From assembly GCA_964017125.1 (NCBI GenBank), contig OZ024908.1, forward strand, positions 64,669,173-64,733,172: a stretch of 64,000 bases of DNA, written 5' to 3'. The notes below the pieces were generated by a model, which searched no databases, was not told the origin of the DNA, and saw only the letters and a list, made by a program, of their open reading frames with translations. This stretch comes from Flabesymbios commensalis (taxonomy: Eukaryota; Annelida; Polychaeta; Terebellida; Flabelligeridae). Below, piece by piece: positions 21,057 to 32,655 of the stretch. The translations under genes and the position numbers were made by a program. Positions within the stretch are counted from its first letter, which is position 1. Each line of letters starts with the position of its first letter.

Positions 21057-21233
21057 ATGGATGTCACAGGAATTGTGCGGAAATTAAATCTGAATTTGGA
21101 ACACCAATACTTAAACTCTGATCAAATTGAAATTTTGAATACTCTTCTAAAAATAAAACATGTCATGGGGATCTACCCAACAGGATTTGGGAAAAGTGAC
21201 TGTTTCGCGCTTTTCCCAAGCATTATGGACTAT
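21057..21233 (+). CDS. Orphan first exon of a RecQ-like DNA helicase
   Basis: The 59-codon frame starts MDVTGIVRKLN and contains LNSDQIEILN, resembling RecQ motif 0, then GIYPTGFGKSDCFALFPSI, a Walker A (motif I) PTGFGKS as in RecQ helicases. It ends phase 0 at a strong donor GTAAGT (21234). No further helicase motifs (DEAD/DEVH, motifs III-VI) are found downstream, so it is either the first exon of a gene with a very long intron or an abandoned fragment. Many invertebrates carry multicopy RecQ-like genes with a mobile-element distribution; membership here is an inference. The start is the first ATG, 48 bp after the MITE ends. Confidence 0.55.
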
Positions 21234-22042
21234 GTAAGTATACACAGTTTCTATATTGTAGGCTGTCTTCGGTTTTTATGCTGATGTAAATCATATATAC
21301 CGTACAAAGTGAAACATTATACGATCAATTATGTAATTGTTAACTTATTTCATGGTGTTTAATATTCTCCATGGTAATAAATAGTCCCAACAACGCTCCC
21401 TAGCTCTTTACTTGACTCTGCGGGCTGCATGATTTCACTGAAGGGGGGGGGGTGGCCTATTTGTTTGTTTTAGTGACACGGAACGGGTAGGGCGAGCGCC
21501 GGCGGTCAACCCCCTCCTCCCCTCCCCCTCCTCCACCCCCCCTCGATCCGCCACGATGTCAACATAACGGCTAGGCGTCAGGCCATGAAGGTTGATCTTC
21601 TATGGACAGCCTCGTTCACGAAATGACGGGCTCCTATTTTAACTTTGCCGTACAAATCGCCCCTCCGTCTATATTATCAACCAGCCTTCACCAATTGTCA
21701 CCACACATCCCCATACCCTGGCATAACACCGTAAGCTGCTCATCTCAAAACATCTTTATGTAGATTTTCCAAATTTATTTTGGCACTCAAAAGGCAGGCA
21801 GTTTTCAGGTACAGTTTGCGCTGTAAAGACATTTACATAGAGTTTACAGCTCACGGAAAAGTGACTTGTTGTAATATATACTAATAAATCATTAATTGTT
21901 TACTAAAAGGTAATTAATAATAATAATAATAAATTAAAAATTACATATGTATTATTATCAACATCTATGTAAAAATTTGTTCATTACAGTTATTAGTTAT
22001 TTATTACTTAATAATAGGAATGAGTTAATACATATAGATTTA
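21234..22042. other. Non-coding, G/C-run patches
   Basis: It contains G and C homopolymer-rich patches at 21444-21452 and 21508-21545. No exon continuing the helicase fragment is recognised. Confidence 0.5.
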
Positions 22043-22338
22043 TCAATTAATTTGCAAAATTAAATTAGCGATGTGTAGATAAATCACCGCTTTCTTGATT
22101 ATTGCAGTGAACATTTTGACGATTGCTTTTCGTGCTGCTGGAATGCACGTATACAACGTTTTTAGCCCTGTCAGATATTTTGAAGACTTGAAGTGCTTCA
22201 TCGCCCCATTCAGGGCATCATCCTTTTTGCTTATATGATATGTTTTATGTGTGCTGACTGGCAAAGGTATCTTATGAGGTGAATAACTGAACCCCAATCT
22301 TTTTGCAGCAGGTGATTTCACAGGAGTCATTGTTAACC
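22043..22338 (-). CDS. Unrecognised exon, Lys-rich (MTPVKSPAAKRLGF...)
   Basis: On the minus strand the acceptor TATTTTTTAG is followed by an open frame with MTPVKSPAAKRLGFSYSPHK, then ALNGAMKHFKSSKYLTGLKT and ARKAIVKMFTAIIKKAV. The second half looks like the helical, basic segment found in an expanded family of uncharacterised invertebrate proteins that pair it with an N-terminal Cys-rich module. A possible donor is GCG/GTGATT near 22083; otherwise it reads through to a stop. It could be a downstream exon of 27928-28125 on the same strand, though simple splice phases do not match. No function is claimed. Confidence 0.4.
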
Positions 22339-22845
22339 TAAAAAATATTATTGGAAATAAGAATAATAATAAAAAAATAATTTGCATAATTAGTCTGAAA
22401 TATATTTTGTTACTTAAAAAAATACGATATGTTGAAATGTAATGTAATCTTCATTCATTACTTATAATTAATTTGCTATAAGCATTAAGTCACAATTTTT
22501 TTTCACTCTTGAGGCCTTGAGGCAGCCGGTCGTGGAGAAATCATGTAAGCGCGATGATTGTCAGGCAGACGTAAGAATAGGTATTCTCTAGCTTTGATAT
22601 GTAAATAATATAATGACACTATTTTAAAGATATTTTTAAATGAAAAAAATTACATTTAGATATATATATATTTATATATATGTATTTTAATTTTGACCGA
22701 TAACATGTTAACTTGGTCGTATTTAATTTTTTATTTATTATTTTTTTTTGTATGCGGCGTGAATCTGTTATACGTTTCTGTCGTCATTATCCCATTAACT
22801 TGAACAGTTTGTGTAACTGCACATGTGCACCATAAATATATATCG

Positions 22846-22990
22846 GCCACAGCTAGGCTCTAACCGGGAATACTCCCTGGCTCTGAGTCATCTGCGCTAC
22901 CAATCAACTACCCTGGCGCCAGGACAGCTCATGCCTAGCGTGATTTACTCGGAGTCCGGGGGTACCGGGTTCCAGTCCCGCTGTGGCCAA
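22846..22990. repeat. Head-to-head tRNA-like inverted repeat
   Basis: The left arm CGGCCACAGCTAGGCTCTAA and the right arm GGGTTCCAGTCCCGCTGTGG are diverged inverted copies of a tRNA-like segment with a B-box-like GGTTCCAGTCCC. It is probably a rearranged tRNA-derived SINE rather than a tRNA gene; no cloverleaf was found. Confidence 0.5.
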
Positions 22991-24189
22991 TATCTTTCCT
23001 TTGATATAAATTATTTTATCAAGGAACCTGCTCAATCACAATAATTAATGATTAGGATTAACCTGCTCAATCACATTAATTAATGATGAGGATTGTGCTC
23101 AAATACATTATGACCGGTTTATTTTCAAAACTCCAAGGAAAGTGAATCATGTAGCCTAGCTATTTTGCTACCAAATGTTTTTCTCACAATATTCACATAA
23201 AGAACCAAGAGATAGAAGAAAATTAGTGACACTCAAGCTATGTGATCAACTCCAATAACACTCTTACGGGCGTTCACACAACACGTGACATTAACTCACG
23301 TGCGTCAGTGATGACGCGAAGTCGATTGAACCTACTTGCAAAGGCTGAATGTCAAACCATTTCAGCGATAAAATGTGTGTTAAAAAAAAGGTGTCCTTTC
23401 ATTCTTCTTCCCGTGCTAATAATAGCATAACCGCTCAGAGTAGTCTTTCCTGTTCCCATGATAAATGCCTTTATATATGTCATACATTGCTCAACATTAA
23501 ATAATGAAAATATCACATAGTAGCACGTCTTATTTAGATGCTATACAGGCCTAATAATTCTTTAAATTACATTGCTGCACGTTAAAATTGTACTATGGCT
23601 GAATAATAACAGCATGCTTGTAGTTTGTATATGAAGTAGATGAACACGAACTGGAGTTACGATACTTACAATGCTACAGTACATTGTAGCAACATAGATG
23701 TGTAGGCCTATACATACTATAATTTTATTATTATATAGTTAGGGGCCTAATAATATTATTACGAGGCGCCTAATTACAGCGCTAAATTATCAAATTGAAT
23801 TACTGCGACCCATGTGTCACATTAGATGAAAAAAAGGAAATTTAATAAATAGTTTTTTGCTAAGAGTACAAATGTTTCCAAATTGTAAAGATGTGTGTCC
23901 AGCACTTGGCGAAGTAACATGGCGTGTAACATGGCGTGTCATCAACGTGATGCACCAATGTTATCACAACACATCAATCGATTAACAGCTCAATAAGTGA
24001 TGACAGTTTGAGTGTTAACAACTCACATATCTTTATAGAGATGGTAAGATGTGTTTTATATATCATAACTATGCGTTAATACACATTATTTTTTTCAATC
24101 ATGAACAAATGTTACAAATGATATTGAAGGGGTGTTATTTAGGTTTTGTTCACGTGACAATTATTTATTATGCAGATTTAATTGTCCGT
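22991..24189. other. Non-coding AT-rich, nothing recognised
   Basis: Only short unsupported ORFs. A 37-bp direct repeat (CTCAATCACA to TAATGATKAGGATT) occurs at about 23031-23095. Confidence 0.5.
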
Positions 24190-24874
24190 AACATGTTGTA
24201 AACTGGTTTTATCCGTGACACAAATCCTGGTCACGGCACCAATGTAAAAGGGTCTTATCCGTGATACGTTGACACGCTATCGTCGGGTGTCCAAATGTTC
24301 TGGCACGGCAAACACAACACTCGTGGATAAACTTAAATTAACTCTTGAATATATATAAAATATATATTAAGCAAAAAACATTCAATTTCTCAGTACACTG
24401 ATGTTAGTACTTATATCTCGTTGTGTAATTTTGCTGTTGCTTCAGTGATCTACAAGATGTTAGATACCGAAGCAACTCCCACTAAACTTAGCCAAACCCG
24501 AAACGTCTCTGTTACAATACTCCCCAATTTCTCTCTGACTTTCTCCCTGAATTTTCCTCTGAAATTCCTCTCGAAGGCTGTGGGCGCCTTCCTTTATAGC
24601 GGATCCCGACGGGCGCGGTCACTTCCTGTGGTGAAATGACATCTCCACCAATCAGGATCCTTACTTTGATATACATTCACATTCCTGGGCTGTTTTCCAG
24701 AACCGATTCACACAGGCCTCTAGAACTAGGGGACGTCCTGTATGACAATTAGTACTTGTCGCAGTACCGTCTCCACCATGTGGTTCACATGTAAACAGCC
24801 CAGGACAGCATGTTTATTCTACCCTTTACTTACCGAAACCCCAATTTAGCCACCTGTTACTTTACATTGTTACA
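24190..24874 (-). mobile_element. LTR retrotransposon remnant (one LTR plus PBS region)
   Basis: Read on the minus strand, a ~632-bp LTR-like unit (24874 to 24243) begins TGTAACAATG and ends TTTTACA. It contains a TATA-like GCTATAAAGG, and is followed directly by TTGGTGCCGTGACCAGGATT, typical of a primer-binding site region. Only one LTR and the start of the internal part are present, so this is a broken fossil. Ty3/Gypsy and BEL/Pao cannot be told apart here. Its age cannot be judged without a partner LTR. Confidence 0.55.
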
Positions 24875-25820
24875 ATGTGTTATTGGTTGTTTTAAGTGCT
24901 AGCGATCATACTTTATATTTCGAGGTTATACACTTTATTATACTGTGTTGTGTAATATAGACATATGTACATACATATCTAATTATAAATAGATATATAT
25001 TGTAAAGGTCACGGCGTTGGCCGAGTTTAAATAAAACAATAAAGTGTCATTGGCAGTGTGGCGATGAGCGTCAAAAGGGAGTAGGCTATCCCAAACAACT
25101 GTGACATTTTAAGATAAGACTGAATTGAATTATCACTGTATTATCCTTCAAAAAGAATATATGTGATGATAGAACTATTACGTCTCACCACACATAATAC
25201 CCGTCCCATAGACTTACATGTATTATGACCCATACGCTCAGGCCTCCCAGCACTCCTAAAATGGGGAAATGTAAATAACCCTATATATCATTTTAACCAT
25301 CCTGCTGTTCTCTTTCAAAATAAAAAATAAAAAAGGTATGTGAATCTGCTTGCTTTCCTGCTATTTTAGCCTAGAATAAGCTCTTGCCCCACTCTCCCCC
25401 GGGCGACCTAGAGAAAAATTGACCTCGTTTTTTAGAAGAGCCTTGTTACAGCCAGCGCAAGGACTTCCTGTTAGATCTATCTTTTATCATTTCGATGCTT
25501 TTTCTACAACAAAACATCACAGAATCGATTTAAATTGGTATCAAAATGATATTTCCGTAATAATCACCACAGGAGCTGCTACAAAGAGCCACATTTTTTA
25601 AAAAGAGACTAATTTTCTTGTTCTTAAACTTTATAATGATATGCGCGAATGAATTTGTGTGGTGAGACCATTACGCTACGATTCAGAATTACCAACTTAA
25701 TTTAAGTGACAGACTTTGTAGAAATCAGAAAAACACTAAAAACTACAGAGACAGGCCTACAGGTAAAAAAATGCAGTTATTTATCAAATGAAGTTAATGA
25801 TCATTATTATATAGGAGACA
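24875..25820. other. Non-coding AT-rich, nothing recognised
   Basis: No supported gene. A 60-codon ORF at 25419 has no exon-like borders. Confidence 0.5.
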
Positions 25821-25824
25821 CTTA

Positions 25825-26060
25825 TGACGTCATAATTTGTGAACATTTATTAATTAATTTGTCATTGTTAAAAGATAATTATTGATAATACTGTTTACAA
25901 TAAGAGTGGTTGCTATGTGGTAGCTATGACGTCAAGTGGTATATATTTGTGACGTCATGTTCCAGCACCAACAGAACCAGCATAAAAGGAGATGGAGCCA
26001 GCAGTCTCCTTATTCTGCTCAGGAATCAGCCATGGTGCTTTCTAAATTTCTTGGAACTTA
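25825..26060 (+). promoter_or_regulatory. Candidate promoter: three CRE sites, TATA-like box, short leader
   Basis: Three perfect CRE palindromes TGACGTCA lie at 25825-25832, 25927-25934 and 25950-25957. A TATA-like CATAAAAGGAG follows at 25981, and about 50 bp further an ATG in good context (CAGCCATGG, ATG at 26032) opens an 8-codon frame that ends at TAA. CREs bind CREB/ATF bZIP factors. No downstream gene is recognised, so it could be the promoter of an unseen spliced transcript, a non-coding RNA or an old mobile element. Confidence 0.4.
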
Positions 26061-26208
26061 AACCAGTGATGACAAAAACACTATGATAGTAATAGACCTA
26101 AATGGCCTAAAAACTAATACTAAAATAGGAACCAAATGACATTTTATAAAAGCTAGAAACACTAGGCTTTGAGTGGAGTTCTTAGTAGGAACGCTGCCGT
26201 TTCAACTT

Positions 26209-26290
26209 GGAACGATCCGTTCCAATAATGGAATTTGGAACGATCCGTTTCAATAATGGAATTTGGAACGATCCGTTCCAATAGTAGGTC
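26209..26290 (+). repeat. 28-bp tandem repeat, 3 units, palindromic core
   Basis: GGAACGATCCGTTCC plus AATAATGGAATTT repeats with exact 28-bp spacing (starts 26209, 26237, 26265). Related pieces (CCGTTCCAATAAT) recur at about 27205-27245, which may mark the other end of a ~1-kb element. Confidence 0.8.
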
Positions 26291-27819
26291 CCGTTGTTCA
26301 CTTTTAGAGGAATCCTAGCATAGCCTACAGGCTATACACCTGTACTATATGTTGCAAGTTCAACAGTTGAAGTTATTACTATCAGTATACGGTCTACTAG
26401 CATGTTCTGAACATTACTATTAGAAATTACTCAACAATTATAAAGTAATATGAATTGGCATGCCTAGAAAGCGAGCGGAAATTATTCTGAACTAAATTAG
26501 GGGTTCATGTAATGAGATAGTCTATAGGCCTACAATAAGTATTAGTCAATGTAACGTGAAGATAACGTGTAGGCTACAAATGGCGGGCCCAGCCGCAGGG
26601 TGTTGAGCGATCCATATATTGTCGGAAGGCCTAAGCCGCCCACCTGCTGGCTAGCTAAAGTCTATACCAAACAAAGAAGAAACATAATGCCCTGGGACAC
26701 TGAGTTCAGTTAGATTAGTTATTTACACTACTAATTACAGAAATGTAGTGTTATCTAAATCGTCAATGTTTAAAAAGAAGAAAATGAATCTGATGAAAAT
26801 ACGAATGCCGAAAAATAGACTACTCTGCCAATAGGTCTACCCACAATTTGATGAGTCGTAGGGGGAAATGTTCATGCGGCTATAGACTAGTGATACACAT
26901 CAACTGTCCTACCCACTCGCTAGGTGGTACCACAATCACATGGGCGATAAAACGGGAAAAGGACGATGAGAATATCTGTCTTAGTATGGGGCCAACAGAA
27001 GCTGACCTTTGACATCTGAACAGAAAATAAACAAACAAGATGTCAGCGCCCATGAACATGATCAGAGGCATGTTGGACCACGAAATATCAGTCATAACAC
27101 TGTGTCTGTGTCTGTAACCTGGGTTAAAAATCAAATCTGACCACACACGTTGCTGTAAGAGCTCGCTCCCGCTCGCTATTACTGCAGACTCTAATGGAAC
27201 AAGCCCGTTCCAATAATTGAAAGATATTCCGTTCCAATAATAGAACGATTCTAGGACCTAGTGAAATGATCTAGTTCAAACTACAACTTTAACCAGAACA
27301 ATTATATTTGGAACACGTTTCCATATCTTGAGGAATTAAATGTGTTAACACTTGAAAAACTGAGAATAAAACTTTTTGGACTTAAATTGAACACAGCGTT
27401 CCACATTTTTATAGGAACCGTTCCAAGTTTAGGAACTAAAAAGTAGTAAACTAAAAACGTATCCAGTTCCAAGCTTTGATCAAATTCCTGAAATACACAA
27501 ACTGTTGAAATACCATTTACATTAACATGTATTATAAGAGCCATTGACTTTGATTACAATTATTCTGGTAGTTAAAAAGAAAAGAAAAACAAACACGTGA
27601 CTGTTGGAATTTATTTATTGACTTGTAGCCTGTAGAAAGTCTAGTTTTATTAGAGTAGACTTAGTTTGTATGATGCCTACCCCGGCAGTCACGTCACAAT
27701 ATAATCGCTACATTTGAATTTCATAACCGCAAAGTGATTGAATTCAAATGAATCCTAAAACAATATCTAAGTGAAATAATGTTCCGCATAAATAATATAA
27801 TTTGCCAGCTCTAATCATG
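26291..27819. other. Non-coding, nothing recognised
   Basis: Apart from the CCGTTCCAAT-type motifs near 27205-27470, no gene or well-defined repeat is seen. The ORFs at 26880-27146 and 27302-27544 (minus) show no motifs or splice borders. Confidence 0.5.
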
Positions 27820-27927
27820 TCAGTAATATGCAATTGTTTTCATAAAATTAAAATGATAGGGCCTACCTTTTGCCTGGTGTGTGCACCACAAATTTTCTTT
27901 TTTTCTCTCTTTTTTTTTCTGGAAGAC

Positions 27928-28125
27928 ACCTGTCTTAATCATATCATTAAGACAGATATGACACAAAAATTTGCCTTTCATTTCCTCTTGGCTTAAAGAA
28001 GTACCAGGCTTCAGAAGATTAAGTATACTCCTGGGGCTGGTTACTGTTAGTATTGGATGTCGTTTCCATCCTTTCTGGTGTTTTTCAAAAGGCCCGCTAC
28101 ACAAAAAGCAAACAGACTCTTCCAT
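27928..28125 (-). CDS. Candidate first exon, Cys-x2-Cys module (unrecognised gene)
   Basis: On the minus strand the frame starts MEESVCFLCSGPFEKHQKG and ends KGKFLCHICLNDMIKTG at a possible donor ACAG/GTGTCT. Two C-x2-C pairs about 50 residues apart, with a His-rich segment between (KHQ, KRH), suggest a small treble-clef-type zinc module like the N-terminal domain of several expanded, uncharacterised invertebrate protein families. The strand agrees with the exon at 22043-22338, whose sequence type is often found C-terminal to such a module. The donor is weak and upstream start codons exist (28146). No function is claimed. Confidence 0.4.
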
Positions 28126-28199
28126 TGTAACTGTAACGCTACGCAACCTAAGGCGACGAAACCATCTTGCAAGACGTCCAATAAATGATGAGACATAAG

Positions 28200-30255
28200 A
28201 ATTACTTCAATCATATATAGGCAACGATGAAACTTCCCATACTACCCTGCTGTAGCATGTGTAGTGGGGTGATTTTTGTCCCCTCCTCCACTATGCTTCA
28301 TGCCTTCGAACCCAACCCCAAATTTAAAAAGCTAAATTACAATATTGATGATTGACAACTATTTTTTAACAATAACCCTGATAACAAATCTCCCATAATG
28401 AAGGTAAATAGCATGTTAAGTATATTTTATCACGAATTTTGAAATGATTGTGTTAAATATTTTTTCTTCTTTGCATAAAGGTATTTAATAGATTACCTAA
28501 ATACATTAAAGTTATTGCATAGGTTATTGTCCTTGCATACGAAAATGCAAGACCTATTTATCGGAATTTTATCATTTTTTTATTTAAATTTATGAGCATT
28601 ATTTTTGAAATAGACAACATATTGAGGAAATAACAATCATCAGCTGAGTCGAGTTTGGGTAGCGTTGATAATAAATTTAAATAATTACATCACTGCATAC
28701 AAAACTAATTTTCATTTCATTTTAATTTATTTTAATTTTTATTTTTTTTTTTATTTCCTAATATTTTTCATATAATTATATTTTCAAGTTGTAGGACCAC
28801 AGCACATTAGGGTGTTTATTCCTCCTCTTTTTTGTACCTCTGACCCCTCTCTTAATTTCCGGCATGCCTCACAATTTCTCTCCTTTGATCTCCTTACCGT
28901 CTGGTGTCACCGCCCCATTGCTGTCTGATCTCACCTCAGACATATTATGTCATTGGTAATACTGACGGCAGTATAGTTTTGCAACCCTTTGCCGGCTGAG
29001 CAAGCTAATTATCTTTTCATATGAGTTTGAGTAGCGTATCAAATTAACTATACTGTGAACAAAAAATGATGTTACTATTCTACGACATGCAAATTTATGA
29101 TTTCAAATTAAAAAAATATAAGTAATTTTCACCCACTTGAAGTTATTTGTTGCCCTAGTAATGAGTGAATATTTAAATTATATAACCCAGCGTTTTGTAA
29201 GGGTGTGACCCTTTCTGATGACTCCACACAATTCTACTTATTTTATAATTACCAACTTTAGAGGACGATGAAGGGAATTTTTATCACCTCTGAAATTTAA
29301 TAATTTATGCAAATATTCTTTAATATAATATTAAATAATTTATTCGGTTCTATAATATATTGTTAAATATAAAAAAGTGATATAATGGTCACCGCCGGTT
29401 AAAGGGTTAATTAGTGAAAACATTGAAATACATTCTTTCAACTCACGGCATTTCAGAGAATCTTGAAGGATTTTAAAATTGTGTCTAATGCCGTAAGTCA
29501 CGTTTCCTTTACTGTCATCGCCACCCAAATTAACGAAGGCATTGTGTAAACATGAAGGGACCGTCGCTAATCAGGTAGGCCTATATCTGGCAGGGTGACA
29601 AGAGACAAAGGCTAATACCTTTTGACACTATGAACCCTGTAGGCCTACACTATGAAAGATACGAGAAAATAAAACACTGAATACATGCTGCGTTATTTAA
29701 TTGTTTACCTTTATTACCTCACATTAAGTATATCATAATTATATTAAAAAAAACGTTAATTAGACCTACGATACAGATACTATCGGAATATATATATATA
29801 TTTAAATAAGCATATTTTGTCTGAGAATCATCCAGGTGAGATGTGACTTGCATTATTTGTAATGATGTCATAACAAGATATTTCAAAATAACAATAATAG
29901 CCTAATATTTCCAATACCAACAACATTTTATGTTTTATTAGAGCTGAAAAATAGGGTTGAAATAAAATGTAGCATAATTTATTACTTTCCATATTATCAT
30001 ACGTATTCACAGCTTATCATATAGGCAGTTGGACTACGAGGTTGTAAACTATGACAGGGAATCACGCAGATTTCATTGTTCAACCCACATTTATCTCGTT
30101 ACACATCTAGCGACGACCTAATTCTAGCTGTCCATGCGCATGGGTGAGATCATTTTTAGTGTCGGCCATTCAACAACAAATCTGATTCAACATGCACGGA
30201 ATAAAACTTCTTTCACAGTCTACTGGTTTCCTTGATCATCACAAAAACCTCCCGA
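28200..30255. other. Non-coding AT-rich; possible old TIR element
   Basis: No gene is seen. At about 28983-29206, AACCCTTTGCCGGCTGAGC and AACCCAGCGTTTTGTAAGGGT may be worn ends of the CCCTTTAACC MITE family found at 36-46 kb, and GCCGGTTAAAGGGTTAA occurs at 29395-29411. These are suggestive only. Confidence 0.4.
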
Positions 30256-30437
30256 TTAAACAGGTAAATGTTCTATAAAGCCAATTCGATAAAAAATATT
30301 GCTTTCAGTATCAGTTTTTGGACGTTTCGGGCGATCTCTCACCCGTTGAAAAGATTTTCGATCAGCCTGTGTTAGAGCTGTAGTACGAAGCGCCAGCATG
30401 TATTCGTTCGGAAGCTCATTAGAGTAATCTCCCAATT
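30256..30437 (-). CDS. Possible coding fragment (LPNEYMLALRTTALTQADRK), unrecognised
   Basis: On the minus strand the frame reads LPNEYMLALRTTALTQADRK, then KSFQRVRDRPKRPKTDTES and IFYRIGFIEHLPV before a stop. The amino-acid mix is balanced and protein-like. It abuts a TIR element at 30438; the part before LPNEY is probably satellite-derived, so an acceptor at TAATGAG near 30410 is plausible. No family is recognised. Confidence 0.3.
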
Positions 30438-31580
30438 GGACGTTGTTAAGCACAAGGGAACCAACCCACATTACCATAAAAAATAGATTTTTGTTTTATG
30501 ACGTCGCCAGTACACCAGTCGTCATTAAAAAAATTGACCTAGACGATTGAACGAAATTTCACGCCGCCTAGCGAGTTGGGACCAAACCACAAACGAAAAA
30601 TGGGCCATTCTGAGTTTTGCACAACAGAACCAACCCACTCATGAAAATGCGAAAAGCTGTATAAGCTGTTCAGATTGTTCTAAAAAGTAGCAGTGTAATA
30701 CCTTGTTATCAATTATGCAACATATGTTCATAAATTTTTTTGTACGTAACAGGTAATGCGATACATCTTTTCTGATGAATCATTTTGCTATTTGTGTACG
30801 TTGGTTCTCTTTATCGAAATTAACAATGCAAAAATTGTCAGTTATTTGAATAGTATTTTATTTTACAAAAAGTAGCATCAACTATAATTTGAGTGATTCT
30901 CGTCTTTTTTATTATTACATTGTTTTATTTTAAACATGATATATTCCATTACAATACTTAGTTTAAGATAAATAACTATCATTTGCCACCTTATGTGGGT
31001 TGGTTCCCTTGTGTAAAACGATATTTTTGCTCCAGGTTCCAGTGATTTAGATTCTGATGTTAACCTTATATGTTAACAGCAATTATATTTCATGTGATCT
31101 TTATTGCAATGTGTGTTTCAACAGTAAGACATCACATAATGGTTCGCGGTCTTAAAAAGAGTTTGCAACAGTGTTTATTAATTTGAGAATTGAATATTCG
31201 TGTTTTAATCACGTTCGTCTGACAATGAAATAGGAAGGATGAAGTGTTCTGAATAGCCTACATTTTAGCATTAACTATGGTGTGTTTGATAGCATTCGTC
31301 TCACAGAGAAATATGGAAGACAGAATGTTTAATATTTTAGCATAAGTATATTCGTGATTTTATTAACTATTCCAACAGTGACATAGCGAGTAAGCGCAGT
31401 TTCCTATGAAGTAGATTTATATAACATGCAAATGTTATCAATGATAGCCTTAGGCCTATCAAAATAAAATATCTTCAATAACTTACATGACATACAGATT
31501 CATATATAGGGTATATTATGAACAAAGGCGAATAAGGTGCATTTTATTGTTGTAAAAGATAAGCGACTTGTCAAATAGTA

Positions 31581-32380
31581 GGGGAAGGGCGGGCAAAGGG
31601 GGCCACTAACGTTTCTATGGTATTTAAGGAAAATATTCGAACTATTTTAAAACCAATGACTGTTCTATGTAAGGTACATGCAATGTAGATACATATAACA
31701 GACTCACTTGGTGTTTCAAGGATACCTTATTTTAATTGTGGGCCAACTAGATTTGCTCTGGCCCCCTTTGCCCAATAGCTTGGGCAAAGGGGGCCAGCGC
31801 ATTGGGCAAAGGGGGGCAAAGTGAGCCTAATAAAACAGATATGAAAAAACCCTTTCATTTGATGTATATGGTGACATGTGTTGTTGGACATAATACTAAG
31901 TAATATACTAAATACTTTCGTTCACTGGGATTAGTGTGTGAAATATGTACCCATTGAAAGTTAGCGGGCAAAGGTGGCCATGCTGTATGGTCTTTGTATT
32001 GAAATGTCCTGGCCCCTTTGCCCTGGCTCCCATTGCCCAAGGGGTAGAGGTGGGGAATTTAGCATATTATCTCTACAAAAGGGATCTCCTGACTAAAGTA
32101 ATGACTAGAAAACAAAGCAATATAATGTACCACACAAAACAATAGATTTTCGGAAGAAATCACATAAATTCATCAAGAGATTAATACAATTATATAAGCT
32201 TATATTCAAAAGATTGTTGCCTTAAACTCCCTATCGTCTATTATTTCTAAAATATGTAAAATATGTATTTATGTTTTTTGTATACACATGTTCATAATTC
32301 ATAACAATGACGTCATTAATATTTCATACAACATGTCACAATTAAAATATCACCGATGGCCCCTTTGCCCACCTCTCCCT
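31581..32380. mobile_element. 800-bp MITE (GGGCAAAGGGGGCCA ends), TA TSD, nested
   Basis: The ends GGGGAAGGGCGGGCAAAGGG and (complement) AGGGAGAGGTGGGCAAAGGG form TIRs with TA on both sides (31579-31580, 32381-32382). The interior repeats CCCTTTGCCC/GGGCAAAGG several times (31767-31815, 31968-32040), possibly subterminal binding sites. It lies inside the 30438-33109 element and so inserted later. Confidence 0.85.
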
Positions 32381-32493
32381 TATACATAATTTTGCGATTT
32401 TAGTTGTCCATTGTCATAGTTCATCATGTTACTCCACATATAGCGCCAGGGACGGATGCCCTCATCACATTTTATAGGTCCTATGTCACAATG

Positions 32494-32655
32494 TGTGAAT
32501 GAATGATTGGAGGTTTAGGCCACCTTTATACATATAGGCAAAACTCGGCGGTGAGAACCTCCTAAAAATGGTGAGATTACACTGCCCTCCAGACACAGGA
32601 TTCGAAATTCCATCCCTGGCTGTGTGAGGCCGATCACGCTACGTTTCGGTCAAAT
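32494..32655 (-). mobile_element. Partial tRNA-derived SINE (family A)
   Basis: It matches the 3' half of the 317-bp SINE (second tRNA-like unit and tail), with GGATTCGAAATTCCATCCC. More diverged than the other copies, and missing the first tRNA head. Confidence 0.8.

Noticed and set aside
22860-22990. Possible tRNA gene
   Set aside because: Only a B-box-like GGTTCCAGTCCC and an inverted partner; no acceptor stem or full cloverleaf could be drawn.
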